A stretch of 64,000 nucleotides of DNA, taken from Moraxellaceae bacterium. Its GTDB lineage: Bacteria; Pseudomonadota; Gammaproteobacteria; Pseudomonadales; Moraxellaceae. Numbering within the stretch: the stretch's first letter is position 1; the number at the start of each line of letters is the position of its first letter. Shown piece after piece: positions 19,357 through 30,370 of this stretch. The position numbers were made by a program, and so were the translations under genes. The stretch covers positions 434,001 to 498,000 of the forward strand of contig JAUSND010000016.1 of NCBI GenBank assembly GCA_030646295.1, written 5' to 3'. The notes under the pieces were generated by a model that was not told where the DNA came from, searched no databases, and worked only from the letters and a program-made list of their open reading frames with translations.

Positions 19357-19656
19357 ATGTGGTACGCGATAATTGCTGAGGATGTGCCGGGGACGCTGGC
19401 TACCCGTCTTGAGGTACGTCCTCGCCATGTTGCCCGCCTTGAGCAGCTCAAGGCGGAGGGGCGTCTGTTTGCCGCAGGCCCCCATCCTGCGATTGATTCG
19501 GAGAACCCCGGACCGGCCGGATTCACTGGTAGCCTGATCATTGCGGAATTCGAGAGCCTGGTCGCAGCAGAGAGCTGGGCAAAGGCAGATCCTTACCTTG
19601 ACGCTGGTGTGTATGCCCGTGTCGTGGTCAAGCCCTTTAAAAAAGTACTGCCCTGA
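19357..19656 (+). CDS. yciI: YciI family protein
   Basis: A small ferredoxin-like-fold protein of 99 residues. It begins [17 protein letters not shown] and contains [22 protein letters not shown], the family's histidine-centred site, and SLIIAEFES. YciI proteins resemble the dehalogenase-like DGPF/YCII fold and their cellular reaction is unknown. The start at ATG 19357 lies four bases after the yciB stop, with TGGAG just upstream. The yciB-yciI pairing is conserved in many gammaproteobacteria. Confidence 0.92.
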   Translation: MWYAIIAEDVPGTLATRLEVRPRHVARLEQLKAEGRLFAAGPHPAIDSENPGPAGFTGSLIIAEFESLVAAESWAKADPYLDAGVYARVVVKPFKKVLP

Positions 19657-19668
19657 GGACCTGGGGAA

Positions 19669-20229
19669 ATGAACAAGACATCACTCTACTTGCCGGGACT
19701 GCTGCTGGCTTCATCACTGGCGCTGGCTGAAACAGTTAGTACGCCTGCCACTACGGTGCCAGCCTCGCCTGTTGCTCCTGCAGCACCTGCACAGGAACCT
19801 GCTGCCAAAAAGGTAGTACGCACTGTTGCAGCCCCGGCAAAGCCGGTCGCTCCAGCGGCCCCGGCAGCAATCCCTGCGCCAGCAGTGTCAGTCACACCGG
19901 CCAAGGCTCCAGTCACTCCCGTTGCGGCTGCGGCCGTAACGCCACAGGTCACGGATGCACCGCCGGTCGCCCCCCCCGTCATTACAATCGAACAGCGCCG
20001 CCAGCAGGAAATGCTGGTCAATGCAGAACGGGTAGACAAGGCCAATCGCGAGCTGCTTGCGCGCAATCAGGAGCTGCAGTTACAGCTTGAAAACCTGGCA
20101 ATCCAGAATAATGTCCTGAAGCATGACCGCAGCAATGAAGGCATCTGGAAAGGTGCCGGTGCAGTGATTGTCGGCTTTATCATGGGATGGTTCTTTTCCG
20201 GCGCCGGCCGGCGCAAGAGCAGCTGGTAA
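19669..20229 (+). CDS. Exported Ala/Pro-rich coiled-coil protein with C-terminal membrane anchor
   Basis: A 186-residue protein that I do not recognise as a named gene. A signal peptide covers residues 1 to ~20 (LLLASSLALAE). A low-complexity Ala/Pro/Val region spans ~21-105, and a Gln/Leu-rich coiled coil lies at ~107-150 (ANRELLARNQELQLQ). One transmembrane helix follows (GAGAVIVGFIMGWFF) and the protein ends GRRKSSW. The coiled coil, helix and basic-SSW ending look like the C-terminal anchor of the YgiM-type 'SH3 and anchor' proteins, but the bacterial SH3 domain is missing. It lies 12 bases after yciI with GGGGAA before the ATG. Confidence 0.75.
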   Translation: MNKTSLYLPGLLLASSLALAETVSTPATTVPASPVAPAAPAQEPAAKKVVRTVAAPAKPVAPAAPAAIPAPAVSVTPAKAPVTPVAAAAVTPQVTDAPPVAPPVITIEQRRQQEMLVNAERVDKANRELLARNQELQLQLENLAIQNNVLKHDRSNEGIWKGAGAVIVGFIMGWFFSGAGRRKSSW

Positions 20230-20244
20230 CCACGGCCGGTCTTA

Positions 20245-22197
20245 ATGACATCCACTTTGCGACCGGCTCGGCTGGACTGGTCCAGGGGTGTGCCGTTTTC
20301 CATGGACTTTGGCGACGTCTATTTCTCGGAAGCCGGGGGAATGGACGAGACCACACATGTTTATCTTGAGCAGAACCAGCTTGCTTCACGCTTCCGCAGT
20401 TGTACAGGCAACAGCAGTTTCACGATTGCAGAGACCGGTTTTGGCACAGGCCTGAACTGGCTGGCCACCATGTCCCTGTGGCAAAGAGAGTCTTCTGCCG
20501 GCTGGCTACATTATGTAAGCGTCGAGAAATATCCACTAGCATTGTCTGACCTCGAAAAGGCTCAAGGACTTTGGTCTGCCTTTCACGAGTTTGCCACCGC
20601 ACTGCAAAAGCACTACCCCAGACTCCTCCCCGGCTTTCATCGAATTGTTTTTCCCCAATGGCGCAGCACACTGACCCTGTACTTCGGGGATGTTGCCGAC
20701 ATGCTTCCCGGGCTGGTGGCCAGGGTTGATGCCTGGTTTCTTGATGGCTTTGCGCCAGCCAGAAACCCGGAAATGTGGACATCCGGACTATATGAGGCCA
20801 TGGCTCGTCTGAGTCAGCCCTCAGCAACCCTTGCAACATTCACCGCTGCAGGGCACGTTCGGCGAGGATTGCAGGCTGCTGGTTTCCATGTCGAAAAAGT
20901 TGCCGGTTTCGGGCTCAAACGGGAAATGCTGCGTGGCCAGTTTCATCATCAAGTCCACAAAACAGAACCCCCCTGGCTTGCCCGGCCGACCTCTGTAATC
21001 CGCCAGAAAAAAGCCATCGTGATCGGGGCCGGCATTGCAGGTTGTAGCACTGCGGCCAGACTGGCCATGCGCGGCTGGTCAATATCCGTAATCGAAGCCA
21101 ATGCTGCACCTGCCATGGGTGCATCCGGCAATCCCGCAGCCATCCTCTATCCGAAACTTGGCACCAGCCTGCAAGCTTCAAATCATTTCCCGCAACAAGC
21201 ATGGCTTTTTACGCTGGCACAGATGGAGCAGTTGCCTGCCGACACGGGGCTATGGCATCCGTGCGGGGTTATCCAGTTGCTTGCAGGTAATCAGCGTCAT
21301 CGCCGGGATGATGCCGACCATCATCCATGGTTCCCGTCACTCGTCATGCGTTGTGATGCAGAAGAAGCCAGCAGGTACGCAGGCATATCGCTCTCGCACG
21401 AGGCACTCTGGTTTCCTGATGGCGGCTGGCTGGATGCAGCCGGTTACTGCAAGGCACTGTTGCAGCACCCCAATATCCAGTTGAAAGAAAATACGCAGGT
21501 GGAGGAAATACGGCAAACAGCGACCGGATGGCAGCTCATGGATGCTACTGGATCGGTCATTGATGAAAGCCCGGTAGTCGTTCTTGCGAATGCCCTGAGT
21601 GCGCGGGAATTGGATGTAAGTTCCTTCTTGCCGCTACAAGCTGTTCGTGGACAGGTTTCCATGGCGCCAGCATCGTCGTTATCAGCTGCGCTGAATACTG
21701 TGGTTTGTCATGATGGCTACATCAGCCCTTCACTCGACAATGGACACCATTGCATCGGGGCAACGTTTCAGCCTGACAATGAATCACTGATTGAAGAAAC
21801 AGGAGATCACGTCAGCAATCAGCACACCCTCGGGCAGCACATGCCAGAGCTGGCAGAAAGCCTGGAGCCCGTATCAGCATGGTCCGGTCGTGCATCCATT
21901 CGCTGTCAAAGCCCTGACTATCTGCCACTGGTAGGGCCATTGGCGAATATCTCAGGGTTCAGGACAGATTATGCGGGTCTCATGCATGGCCGGGTACAAG
22001 ACTATCCACAACTGAAAGCGCTTGATGGCCTGTATGTAAATCTGGCACATGGCTCAAAAGGCTTCAGTCAGGGCTTGCTGTGTGCAGAAATTCTGGCCGC
22101 TGAAATATGTAACGAGCCAGCTCCGGTTTCACGAGAGATATTGAAGTCCCTGCATCCGATGCGTTTTGCGGCTCGCGACATCAAACGGGGAAAATAA
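20245..22197 (+). CDS. mnmC: Bifunctional tRNA mnm5s2U biosynthesis protein
   Basis: Completes 5-methylaminomethyl-2-thiouridine at tRNA wobble position 34. The N-terminal half is the SAM methyltransferase (MnmC2, AETGFGTGLN at 62-71; FLDGFAPARNPEMW). The second half is the FAD-dependent demodification domain (MnmC1), beginning with a dinucleotide motif IGAGIAGCSTA near residue 257 and ending with GSKGFSQGLL. The length of 650 residues is normal for the fused form. The start ATG 20245 gives the conserved ARLDW...FGDVYFS opening; the ribosome site is weak. It closes the plus-strand yciB-yciI run. Confidence 0.94.
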   Translation: MTSTLRPARLDWSRGVPFSMDFGDVYFSEAGGMDETTHVYLEQNQLASRFRSCTGNSSFTIAETGFGTGLNWLATMSLWQRESSAGWLHYVSVEKYPLALSDLEKAQGLWSAFHEFATALQKHYPRLLPGFHRIVFPQWRSTLTLYFGDVADMLPGLVARVDAWFLDGFAPARNPEMWTSGLYEAMARLSQPSATLATFTAAGHVRRGLQAAGFHVEKVAGFGLKREMLRGQFHHQVHKTEPPWLARPTSVIRQKKAIVIGAGIAGCSTAARLAMRGWSISVIEANAAPAMGASGNPAAILYPKLGTSLQASNHFPQQAWLFTLAQMEQLPADTGLWHPCGVIQLLAGNQRHRRDDADHHPWFPSLVMRCDAEEASRYAGISLSHEALWFPDGGWLDAAGYCKALLQHPNIQLKENTQVEEIRQTATGWQLMDATGSVIDESPVVVLANALSARELDVSSFLPLQAVRGQVSMAPASSLSAALNTVVCHDGYISPSLDNGHHCIGATFQPDNESLIEETGDHVSNQHTLGQHMPELAESLEPVSAWSGRASIRCQSPDYLPLVGPLANISGFRTDYAGLMHGRVQDYPQLKALDGLYVNLAHGSKGFSQGLLCAEILAAEICNEPAPVSREILKSLHPMRFAARDIKRGK

Positions 22198-22239
22198 GCG
22201 TGACAAATCAGGTGCGATGTTGCGTGACATTTTCATGCA

Positions 22240-22677
22240 TCAACGTGGTCGCGCGACGATTCCTCCTTCACGCTCCCATTCACAGCGGACCTGCAATGTA
22301 CCGCCCGGTTCGTGGCATTCACCAGCAGCATCCCAGATGAAGGTGTGCATTCCGGAAAGCTCTGTTTCCAGATGAACCTTGGCGCTCACCCAGTACATTT
22401 GCACAAGCAGCGACTCGAATTTTTTCATCCAGAGTTCCCACTCATACTCGATGGCCCGGTAGCTTGCACCAAAGTGAATGACCTGGGTCTGATAGGTGCC
22501 GCCCATTTCATCAAAACCGGAAATGCCGAACATTTCACGGCAAATGAAGGGCCAGCCATCTGCGTCAGGTAGCGACTCGATAATCTGGCGATTATGGGCG
22601 CGGCGTACCCGACGCTCCATCTGCGTGCCAAATGCAATATCACGTACGACGCCGTAAACAATCGATTCCTGATCCAT
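22240..22677 (-). CDS. Conserved-looking protein of unknown function downstream of ligA
   Basis: A 145-residue soluble protein that I do not recognise. It starts MDQESIVYGVVRDIAFG at ATG 22677, with a GGGG-type ribosome site, 31 bases after the ligA stop. It is rich in Trp, Tyr and Phe (YEWELWMKKFESLLVQMYWVSA), lacks a signal peptide or membrane helix, and has mixed alpha/beta character. Codon use resembles its neighbours. Its tight placement suggests it is the last gene of the smc-zipA-ligA operon. A start further upstream would overlap ligA. Real gene likely, function unknown. Confidence 0.7.
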   Translation of the reverse strand: MDQESIVYGVVRDIAFGTQMERRVRRAHNRQIIESLPDADGWPFICREMFGISGFDEMGGTYQTQVIHFGASYRAIEYEWELWMKKFESLLVQMYWVSAKVHLETELSGMHTFIWDAAGECHEPGGTLQVRCEWEREGGIVARPR

Positions 22678-22708
22678 GCGCCCTACCCCTGAACCTGATA
22701 CGCGACTT

Positions 22709-24778
<2,070 letters not shown>

Positions 24779-25774
24779 TCAACGACCGTCAGGCCGGGTC
24801 ATCAGGCGACGACGTTCAAACTCCTGAACGCGCTCACGGTAATGCTCAACGAGTTGTCTGGTGAGCGGTTGCTGATGTTCATCCAGTACATCCCCCTGCA
24901 ACTCGGTTGCCAGCCGGCGTGCCGTGTCCACCATGATGTCATATGCCGTAATGCTGTTTACGCCAGGCAGCCCCATGAAAAAACTGACCCCGGGTACTTC
25001 CTCGCCGGTCATGGTTTCAAGATCAAAGGTGCCAGGTTCGACGGCCTTGGCCATGCTGAACAACACCCGGCCCTGCCCTGATGGCTGCTCATGTCGATGG
25101 AAAATTGCCATGTCGCCATAACGCAAGCCATAACTCAGCACACTGCGAAGCAAGTCCTCCCCATTAAAGGAGTGCGCTCGTGAAACCACATGCAGCGCAA
25201 TCACCTGTTCTATGTCGATTTGTTTTTTTTCTGCGGGCGCAGCCATGACGGGCTGTACAGGTTCCACATTGGTCGAGCCGTATAGTGCCTGTGCCCGGCT
25301 TGCGGTATTGCGGCGCTGGGGAGGCGGAGCAATGGGCTCGTCAGCAAACAGGTCTTGTTGCTCTGCAGCCTCCGCCAGTGTTGCAACACTGGACGGCGTA
25401 AGCAGCAGCGGCTCATCTCCAGCATCGCCTTGCGTAGTTTCCGGGATTAAAGGAGCGACGCTGCTGACATCCTCATGATCATCCGGGGATGCCCTCTCTT
25501 GCAGTGCCACAACAGGCTCGGGGGCTTGCGTAACCGTTACTCGCGGTACTGCAGTCTGTTTCTGCATGGAGGGCATTTCAGCCAGTACTGGCTCGCTACG
25601 CGGACGCACACGCACTTTGCCAAGCTCCGGATTTGGCGTGATTTCAATCTCGGGGCCAGGCGGCACAGGCTCTATCTTCAGTCGCAAGCGTGAACGCCAC
25701 TCCATGAATAGTGTTACGCCACGCCAGACCAGAATCAGGCAGATCGCCACCAGAAGTACATACAGCAGTTCCAT
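24779..25774 (-). CDS. zipA: Cell division protein ZipA
   Basis: An inner-membrane protein that tethers FtsZ to the membrane. A single N-terminal helix (ELLYVLLVAICLILVWRGV) is followed by a basic patch. A Pro/Glu-rich disordered linker covers ~40-185, and the C-terminal FtsZ-binding domain lies from about residue 190 (QVIALHVVSRAHSFNGEDLL, FSMAKAVEPGTFD, LPGVNSITAYDIMVDTARRLA). The 331-residue length is typical. ATG 25774 has GAGGA overlapping the smc stop, giving a nine-base spacing between the genes and probable coupling. The order smc-zipA-ligA is standard in Pseudomonadales. Confidence 0.95.
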   Translation of the reverse strand: MELLYVLLVAICLILVWRGVTLFMEWRSRLRLKIEPVPPGPEIEITPNPELGKVRVRPRSEPVLAEMPSMQKQTAVPRVTVTQAPEPVVALQERASPDDHEDVSSVAPLIPETTQGDAGDEPLLLTPSSVATLAEAAEQQDLFADEPIAPPPQRRNTASRAQALYGSTNVEPVQPVMAAPAEKKQIDIEQVIALHVVSRAHSFNGEDLLRSVLSYGLRYGDMAIFHRHEQPSGQGRVLFSMAKAVEPGTFDLETMTGEEVPGVSFFMGLPGVNSITAYDIMVDTARRLATELQGDVLDEHQQPLTRQLVEHYRERVQEFERRRLMTRPDGR

Positions 25775-25784
25775 GTGAATATCC

Positions 25785-28700
25785 TCACACGGCGGCCATT
25801 GCCGCAGCCTCTTCGACGTTGACGGTCACCAGACGCGAACAGCCTGGCTCATGCATGGTGACACCCATGAGCTGATGCGCCATTTCCATGGCGATCTTGT
25901 TGTGCGTGATATAGATGAACTGAACTTTTTCCGACATTTCCTCAACCAGTCGCGCGTAACGGCCAACGTTCGCATCGTCGAGAGGCGCATCCACTTCATC
26001 CAGCATGCAGAACGGCGCAGGATTGAGCTGGAAAATCGAGAACACAAGTGCCAGTGCTGTCAGTGCTTTTTCACCACCGGAAAGCAGGTGGATGGTGGAG
26101 TTACGCTTGCCTGGCGGGCGAGCCATGATGGTGACGCCAGCTTCAAGCAGCTCCTCGCCGGTCAGCTCCAGATAGGCATGGCCACCACCGAATACCTTGG
26201 GGAAAAGCTCCTGCAATCCCTTGTTGACGCGATCAAAGGTATCGCGGAACAACGTCCGGGTTTCACGATCAATCTTGCGGATCGCGTTTTCAAGTGTATC
26301 CAGTGCTTCACGAAGATCTGCATCCTGCGCATCAAGATAGTTCTTGCGCTCGGACTGGGCCTGGTATTCATCAATTGCTGCCAGATTGATGGGGCCAAGG
26401 CGGGAAATGCGTGCAGAGACCTTTTCAAGGTCCTCCTGCCACTGCCGCTCACTGGCATCCTCCGGCAAGGCTTGCAGTACGGTTGGCAGGTCAAACTGCT
26501 CTTCCGCAATCTGCTCTTGCAGCGATTCCCTGCGGGAACTGGCGTTTTGCCATTCCATGCGCTGGTTTTGCAGCATGTCCCGCACTTGCTGGGCCTGTTG
26601 CTCTGCCTGTTGACGCTTGCGCTCGTGCTCGCGGAACTCGTGCTGAACAGCCTCCAGCTCAGCGCGAACAGTTGCCATCTCCTTCTCAACCTCGACACGC
26701 AAGGTGAGTTGCTCCTCGAGCAACACCTGATGCTCTCCGCCGGGATTCTCCAGCTCAAGCAGGCTTTCCTGAAGCATCTCCCGGCGCTCGGCAAGACTGG
26801 ATAACTGCTCCTGCAAACGGCCGATACTCTGGGCCAGTGATGTTTCACGGGTGCGCAGCGCTTGCAGCGTCAATGCCATCTGGTGTGATGCATCACGATC
26901 TGCCCGTGCGCGTTGCCGTGCACCATCCAGGCCTTCACGTGCAGCATCACGCTCACGCAGCAGTTCTTCGCGACGCGCAGAGTCACGCCCCATTGCATCT
27001 AGTGCGTCCTGCAGGATCAGGCGAGCTTCAGACAGCTGCTCCTGATCCAGCCGCAGCTGCGACTGGACATCTTCCATTTCCTTTTCAATACGGCTTGAGC
27101 GGGCAGTAAACTGCTCCAGGCGAACCTGTTTGGCGCCCAACTGCGCCTGGACATCGCCACGGGACCGTGTCAGCTGTGACAGCGCACGCTGGGCATCCTC
27201 TCTCTGCAATTCCAGCGAGCGCAGTGCCTCACGCCCCTCCTCCAGAGCCGCCTGTTTGTCCGCCAACTGCTCATCAATCAGGGCCAGCTCTTCAATGACA
27301 CGGACCAGCTCCTGTTTGCGGGCCAGTACGCCAGACTCGGAGTCTTCCTCACGAATCACGCGTAACCAGTTAGCCCCAAGCCAGATACCATCACATGTCA
27401 CCACCGACTCATGTGCAGCCAGCTGCTCACGTACCCGCATGGCATCCGTCAGGGTCTCACAGGCGTACACGCCTGCCAGCAATGCGGTTGTTTCGGCCCC
27501 CTTGACCAGTGACGACAGTGTTCTGGCGACCTGGCCGCCAGATGCAGGTGCCTGACGATTCTCTACAAAGGTCAGGTCTCCCTTGGCCAGATTCACGAGT
27601 TTGTCAGTCAGCGCACCCAGCGAGTCAACACAGACGGCCTGAAGGCTGCGTCCCAGAACGGTCTCAACGGCACGTTCCCAGCCGCCTTCCACCTGCAACT
27701 GGTCAGCCAGTCGCGGTCGCAAGGACAGACCTTCAGACTCGAGCCATGTGGTAAGACCACTTTCCTGGCCCATGGCGGCCTGCTGAAGCGCTTCAAGTGA
27801 GGCCTCACGACCTTTGAGTATCTGGGACCGTGACTTCAGGGCATCCGCTTCATTGTGCAGGCGGTTATTAATCTCTCGCTGACTGGTAATACCAGATGCG
27901 GCGGCATCAACCTTTTCCTGGCCTGCCTCAAGCTGAAGTTCAACTTCAGCCAATTGCTCGTTCAACACTGCCACTTCGTCTGCCAGAGGACCTGCAGTCA
28001 GGCTCTTGCGCTCATTGTCCAGACGATCAAGCCGCTCCCTGGAGCGCTGAATGGCCTGCTCCATGTGCTGGATTTTGGACTGCTCAACTTCTGCCTGCTG
28101 ACGTGCGCCGGCCGCAGTCTGGTTGAACTGCTCCCACTCCTGCTGCCAGTGCTGCATCCGCTCTTCCGCCACAGCGAGCCCCTCGGCCAGCTCTTCGGCC
28201 TGGGCCTGGTAAAGAGCCTGCTCCGGTTCAAGGGCTAGCAGCTGGCCACGAACATCCTCCAGTTGTGCCTCATCAAGCTGCAAATGCTCACTGGCCTGTT
28301 GATGGCTGCGCTCCGCCTGCGCCATGTCATCCCGGAGCTGCACAAGGCGCTCACGTTGATGGGTCATGTTTTGCTCAAGGCGGGAAATCTCGTTACCAAC
28401 CTTGTAAAAGCGGCTTTGCACCTCGGAAAACTTGTCGGAAAGCTCAATCTGGGTTTCGCGCTGCTTCTCCAGCGCCGCATCAGCAGAACGTTGCTCCGCG
28501 ATCACAGCCTCCAGCCGGATCTCAAGCTCACGGATAAGGGTCTCGCGCTGGCCTACCTGAAGGTCCAGTGCCTGCCAGCGTAGCGCTTGAAGTTGAGCTT
28601 TAAGAAGTCGTTCTTCCTCCTTGAATTCCTTATACTTTTCTGCAGACTGAGCCTGTCGCTGCAGGTGCTGAAGCTGCTTTTCCAGTTCTTCGCGAATGTC

Positions 28701-29285
28701 ACTCAGGCGCTCAAGGTTTTCGCGGGTGTGGCGCATGCGCGTCTCGGTTTCACGACGCCGTTCCTTGTACTTTGAAATGCCGGCAGCTTCTTCGATGTAA
28801 ACACGAAGCTCCTCCGGGCGCGCCTCAATCAGGCGGGAGATCATCCCCTGTTCAATGATCGCGTAAGAGCGGGGACCCAGGCCCGTGCCCAGGAAAATAT
28901 CGGTAATGTCCTTGCGTCGGCAACGAATGCCATTCAGGAAGTAGTCCGACTTGGCATCGCGGGTAACCACGCGCTTGATCGATATTTCGGCAAACTGCGC
29001 ATATTCACCGCCCAAGGTCGCATCCGAGTTGTCAAAAACCAGCTCAATCGAAGCCTGGGCTACCGGCTTGCGCGCCGACGAGCCATTGAAAATAACGTCC
29101 GTCATGGACTCGCCACGCAGGTTTTTGGCAGATGACTCCCCCATTACCCAGCGCACAGCATCGATCACATTGGACTTGCCGCAACCGTTAGGGCCGACAA
29201 CGGCCGAAAGATTGGTCGGAAAATGGGCTGTGGTTGGGTCCACAAAGGATTTAAAGCCAGCCAGCTTGATGCTCTTAAGTCGCAT
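25785..29285 (-). CDS. smc: Chromosome partition protein SMC
   Basis: The ATPase of the bacterial condensin, acting with ScpA and ScpB. The N-terminal head has Walker A GPNGCGKSN at 31-39. Two long coiled coils (about 165-500 and 660-1000) flank the hinge near 510-640 (VDSLGALTDKLVNL...). The C-terminal head carries LLSGGEKALTALAL at about 1067 and the Walker B MLDEVDAPLDDANVGRY. The 1166-residue length is normal. It starts at ATG 29285 and heads the smc-zipA-ligA operon. Its partners scpA/scpB are at 14054-15831, so this strain uses SMC-ScpAB and nothing MukB-like is visible here. Confidence 0.98.
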   Translation of the reverse strand: MRLKSIKLAGFKSFVDPTTAHFPTNLSAVVGPNGCGKSNVIDAVRWVMGESSAKNLRGESMTDVIFNGSSARKPVAQASIELVFDNSDATLGGEYAQFAEISIKRVVTRDAKSDYFLNGIRCRRKDITDIFLGTGLGPRSYAIIEQGMISRLIEARPEELRVYIEEAAGISKYKERRRETETRMRHTRENLERLSDIREELEKQLQHLQRQAQSAEKYKEFKEEERLLKAQLQALRWQALDLQVGQRETLIRELEIRLEAVIAEQRSADAALEKQRETQIELSDKFSEVQSRFYKVGNEISRLEQNMTHQRERLVQLRDDMAQAERSHQQASEHLQLDEAQLEDVRGQLLALEPEQALYQAQAEELAEGLAVAEERMQHWQQEWEQFNQTAAGARQQAEVEQSKIQHMEQAIQRSRERLDRLDNERKSLTAGPLADEVAVLNEQLAEVELQLEAGQEKVDAAASGITSQREINNRLHNEADALKSRSQILKGREASLEALQQAAMGQESGLTTWLESEGLSLRPRLADQLQVEGGWERAVETVLGRSLQAVCVDSLGALTDKLVNLAKGDLTFVENRQAPASGGQVARTLSSLVKGAETTALLAGVYACETLTDAMRVREQLAAHESVVTCDGIWLGANWLRVIREEDSESGVLARKQELVRVIEELALIDEQLADKQAALEEGREALRSLELQREDAQRALSQLTRSRGDVQAQLGAKQVRLEQFTARSSRIEKEMEDVQSQLRLDQEQLSEARLILQDALDAMGRDSARREELLRERDAAREGLDGARQRARADRDASHQMALTLQALRTRETSLAQSIGRLQEQLSSLAERREMLQESLLELENPGGEHQVLLEEQLTLRVEVEKEMATVRAELEAVQHEFREHERKRQQAEQQAQQVRDMLQNQRMEWQNASSRRESLQEQIAEEQFDLPTVLQALPEDASERQWQEDLEKVSARISRLGPINLAAIDEYQAQSERKNYLDAQDADLREALDTLENAIRKIDRETRTLFRDTFDRVNKGLQELFPKVFGGGHAYLELTGEELLEAGVTIMARPPGKRNSTIHLLSGGEKALTALALVFSIFQLNPAPFCMLDEVDAPLDDANVGRYARLVEEMSEKVQFIYITHNKIAMEMAHQLMGVTMHEPGCSRLVTVNVEEAAAMAAV

Positions 29286-29498
29286 GTCAGTCCCGATAGG
29301 GCTTGCCGCTCAGACAAGTGTCCGATAGCCGACAAAATACCCTTTATTAATTCCCTTGAAAAACAGTGTATTGCACCAACTACCTCATAAATATTTGAGG
29401 ATGGCTTGTCTCAACAAATAGACCCGCGAGAGTGTACAGAAAAAGCCACTAAGCCTCCATGCCAAGGCGCGACAGAGCCCAGGGCAGAGACATAAAAA

Positions 29499-29516
29499 AA
29501 TGGTCGCACCAATATA
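29499..29516. promoter_or_regulatory. FadR/PdhR-type palindrome in the smc upstream region
   Basis: TGGTCGCACCA (29501-29511) is a TGGTN3ACCA palindrome followed by ATATAGG, 14 bases beyond the gntR stop and about 216 bases upstream of smc. The same core followed by ATATAG recurs at 30302. The TGGTN3ACCA core is that of FadR/PdhR/LldR operators, which suits the adjacent regulator gene. Confidence 0.6.
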
Positions 29517-29525
29517 GGGAGCGAG

Positions 29526-30272
29526 TTAGAAGGCAAACAGGTCGCCGTTGTTTACGGACTGCCGCTGCTGGTAACCCGACGCCACTTTTTCGATCTGTTC
29601 GGCAGCCATCTGTACCAGGTGGGCCGAATGCTTGGCTGCCCTTTCGGGGTCACGCTTGCGGCAGGCATCAACAATCGCCTGATATTGATTAATGGCTCGT
29701 AACTCATCACTGAGCAGGTGACGCAAGTGGGCCCCGTAGCGCACCCAGCAAAGCGACAACGAGTTGAATGCCATGACATAGACCTGATTGCCGGCCGACC
29801 TCACCAGTTGCCCCCAGAATGCCTGCACCTCGGACTGCAGATACTCGACATCATTGGGTCGCTTTCGCATGCGATCAACAGACTCCTGCAATGACTGAAT
29901 GGCCTCTGGCTCTGCCCGTTGTGCGGCAAGCCTCGCTGCGTCTACAGCCATCGACGCCCTCATCTCCAGCAAGGACCGAAGCATGGCAAAATTGGGCAGA
30001 CCACTTTCGTTAACCAACAAGTCGGGCAGAAGCTCCAGACCGGCAATCTGCTGCCAGTCAGTCACCCGGTTGCCCCCCCCATGCACGGTGTGTATCAGGC
30101 GCATCTGCTCCAGGCGCTTCATGGCTTCACGCACAGCCCCACGGTTCAGCCCCCGTGACTCAGCCATCTTGCGCTCAGGCAGCATGTTCGCACCTGGCGC
30201 AATGCGCCCGTGAATAATGTCCCGGCACAACTCTTCGTAGAGTGCTTCGCCTAATGGTTTGCGTTTGCTCAT
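29526..30272 (-). CDS. GntR-family transcriptional regulator, FadR/FCD type
   Basis: A 248-residue repressor-type protein. The N-terminal winged helix (residues ~5-75, PERKMAESRGLNRGAVREAMKRLEQMRLI) is followed by an all-helical FCD effector domain. The segment after the wing (GGGNRVTDWQQIAGLELLPDLL) resembles E. coli FadR more than sugar-acid regulators, but the ligand cannot be told. Start ATG 30272 has a GGGG/GATGAG purine stretch upstream. Two TGGTN3ACC-type palindromes lie in its own upstream region and one follows the gene, consistent with autoregulation. A second GntR gene is just upstream. Confidence 0.85.
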   Translation of the reverse strand: MSKRKPLGEALYEELCRDIIHGRIAPGANMLPERKMAESRGLNRGAVREAMKRLEQMRLIHTVHGGGNRVTDWQQIAGLELLPDLLVNESGLPNFAMLRSLLEMRASMAVDAARLAAQRAEPEAIQSLQESVDRMRKRPNDVEYLQSEVQAFWGQLVRSAGNQVYVMAFNSLSLCWVRYGAHLRHLLSDELRAINQYQAIVDACRKRDPERAAKHSAHLVQMAAEQIEKVASGYQQRQSVNNGDLFAF

Positions 30273-30299
30273 GATCTCATCCCCCGCTTCTGCAGGAAA

Positions 30300-30355
30300 A
30301 CTGGTCCAACCAATATAGTCGAAGTCGGGAAAAGAAAGAACAAGTGGTCATACCT
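30300..30355. promoter_or_regulatory. Two FadR-type operator candidates upstream of the gntR gene
   Basis: TGGTCCAACCA (30302-30312), followed by ATATAG, is a perfect TGGTN3ACCA palindrome. TGGTCATACCT (30345-30355) is a one-mismatch copy, 43 bases further upstream of the regulator start at 30272. Both fall between the two GntR genes, where the promoter of the first must lie. Confidence 0.6.
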
Positions 30356-30370
30356 TGATATGCAATCAAC

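Noticed and set aside
18747-19541. N-terminal extension of the PHP nuclease frame
   Set aside because: The extension is antisense to yciB and yciI. The family begins at MPVVDLHTHS, so the start was placed at 18746.
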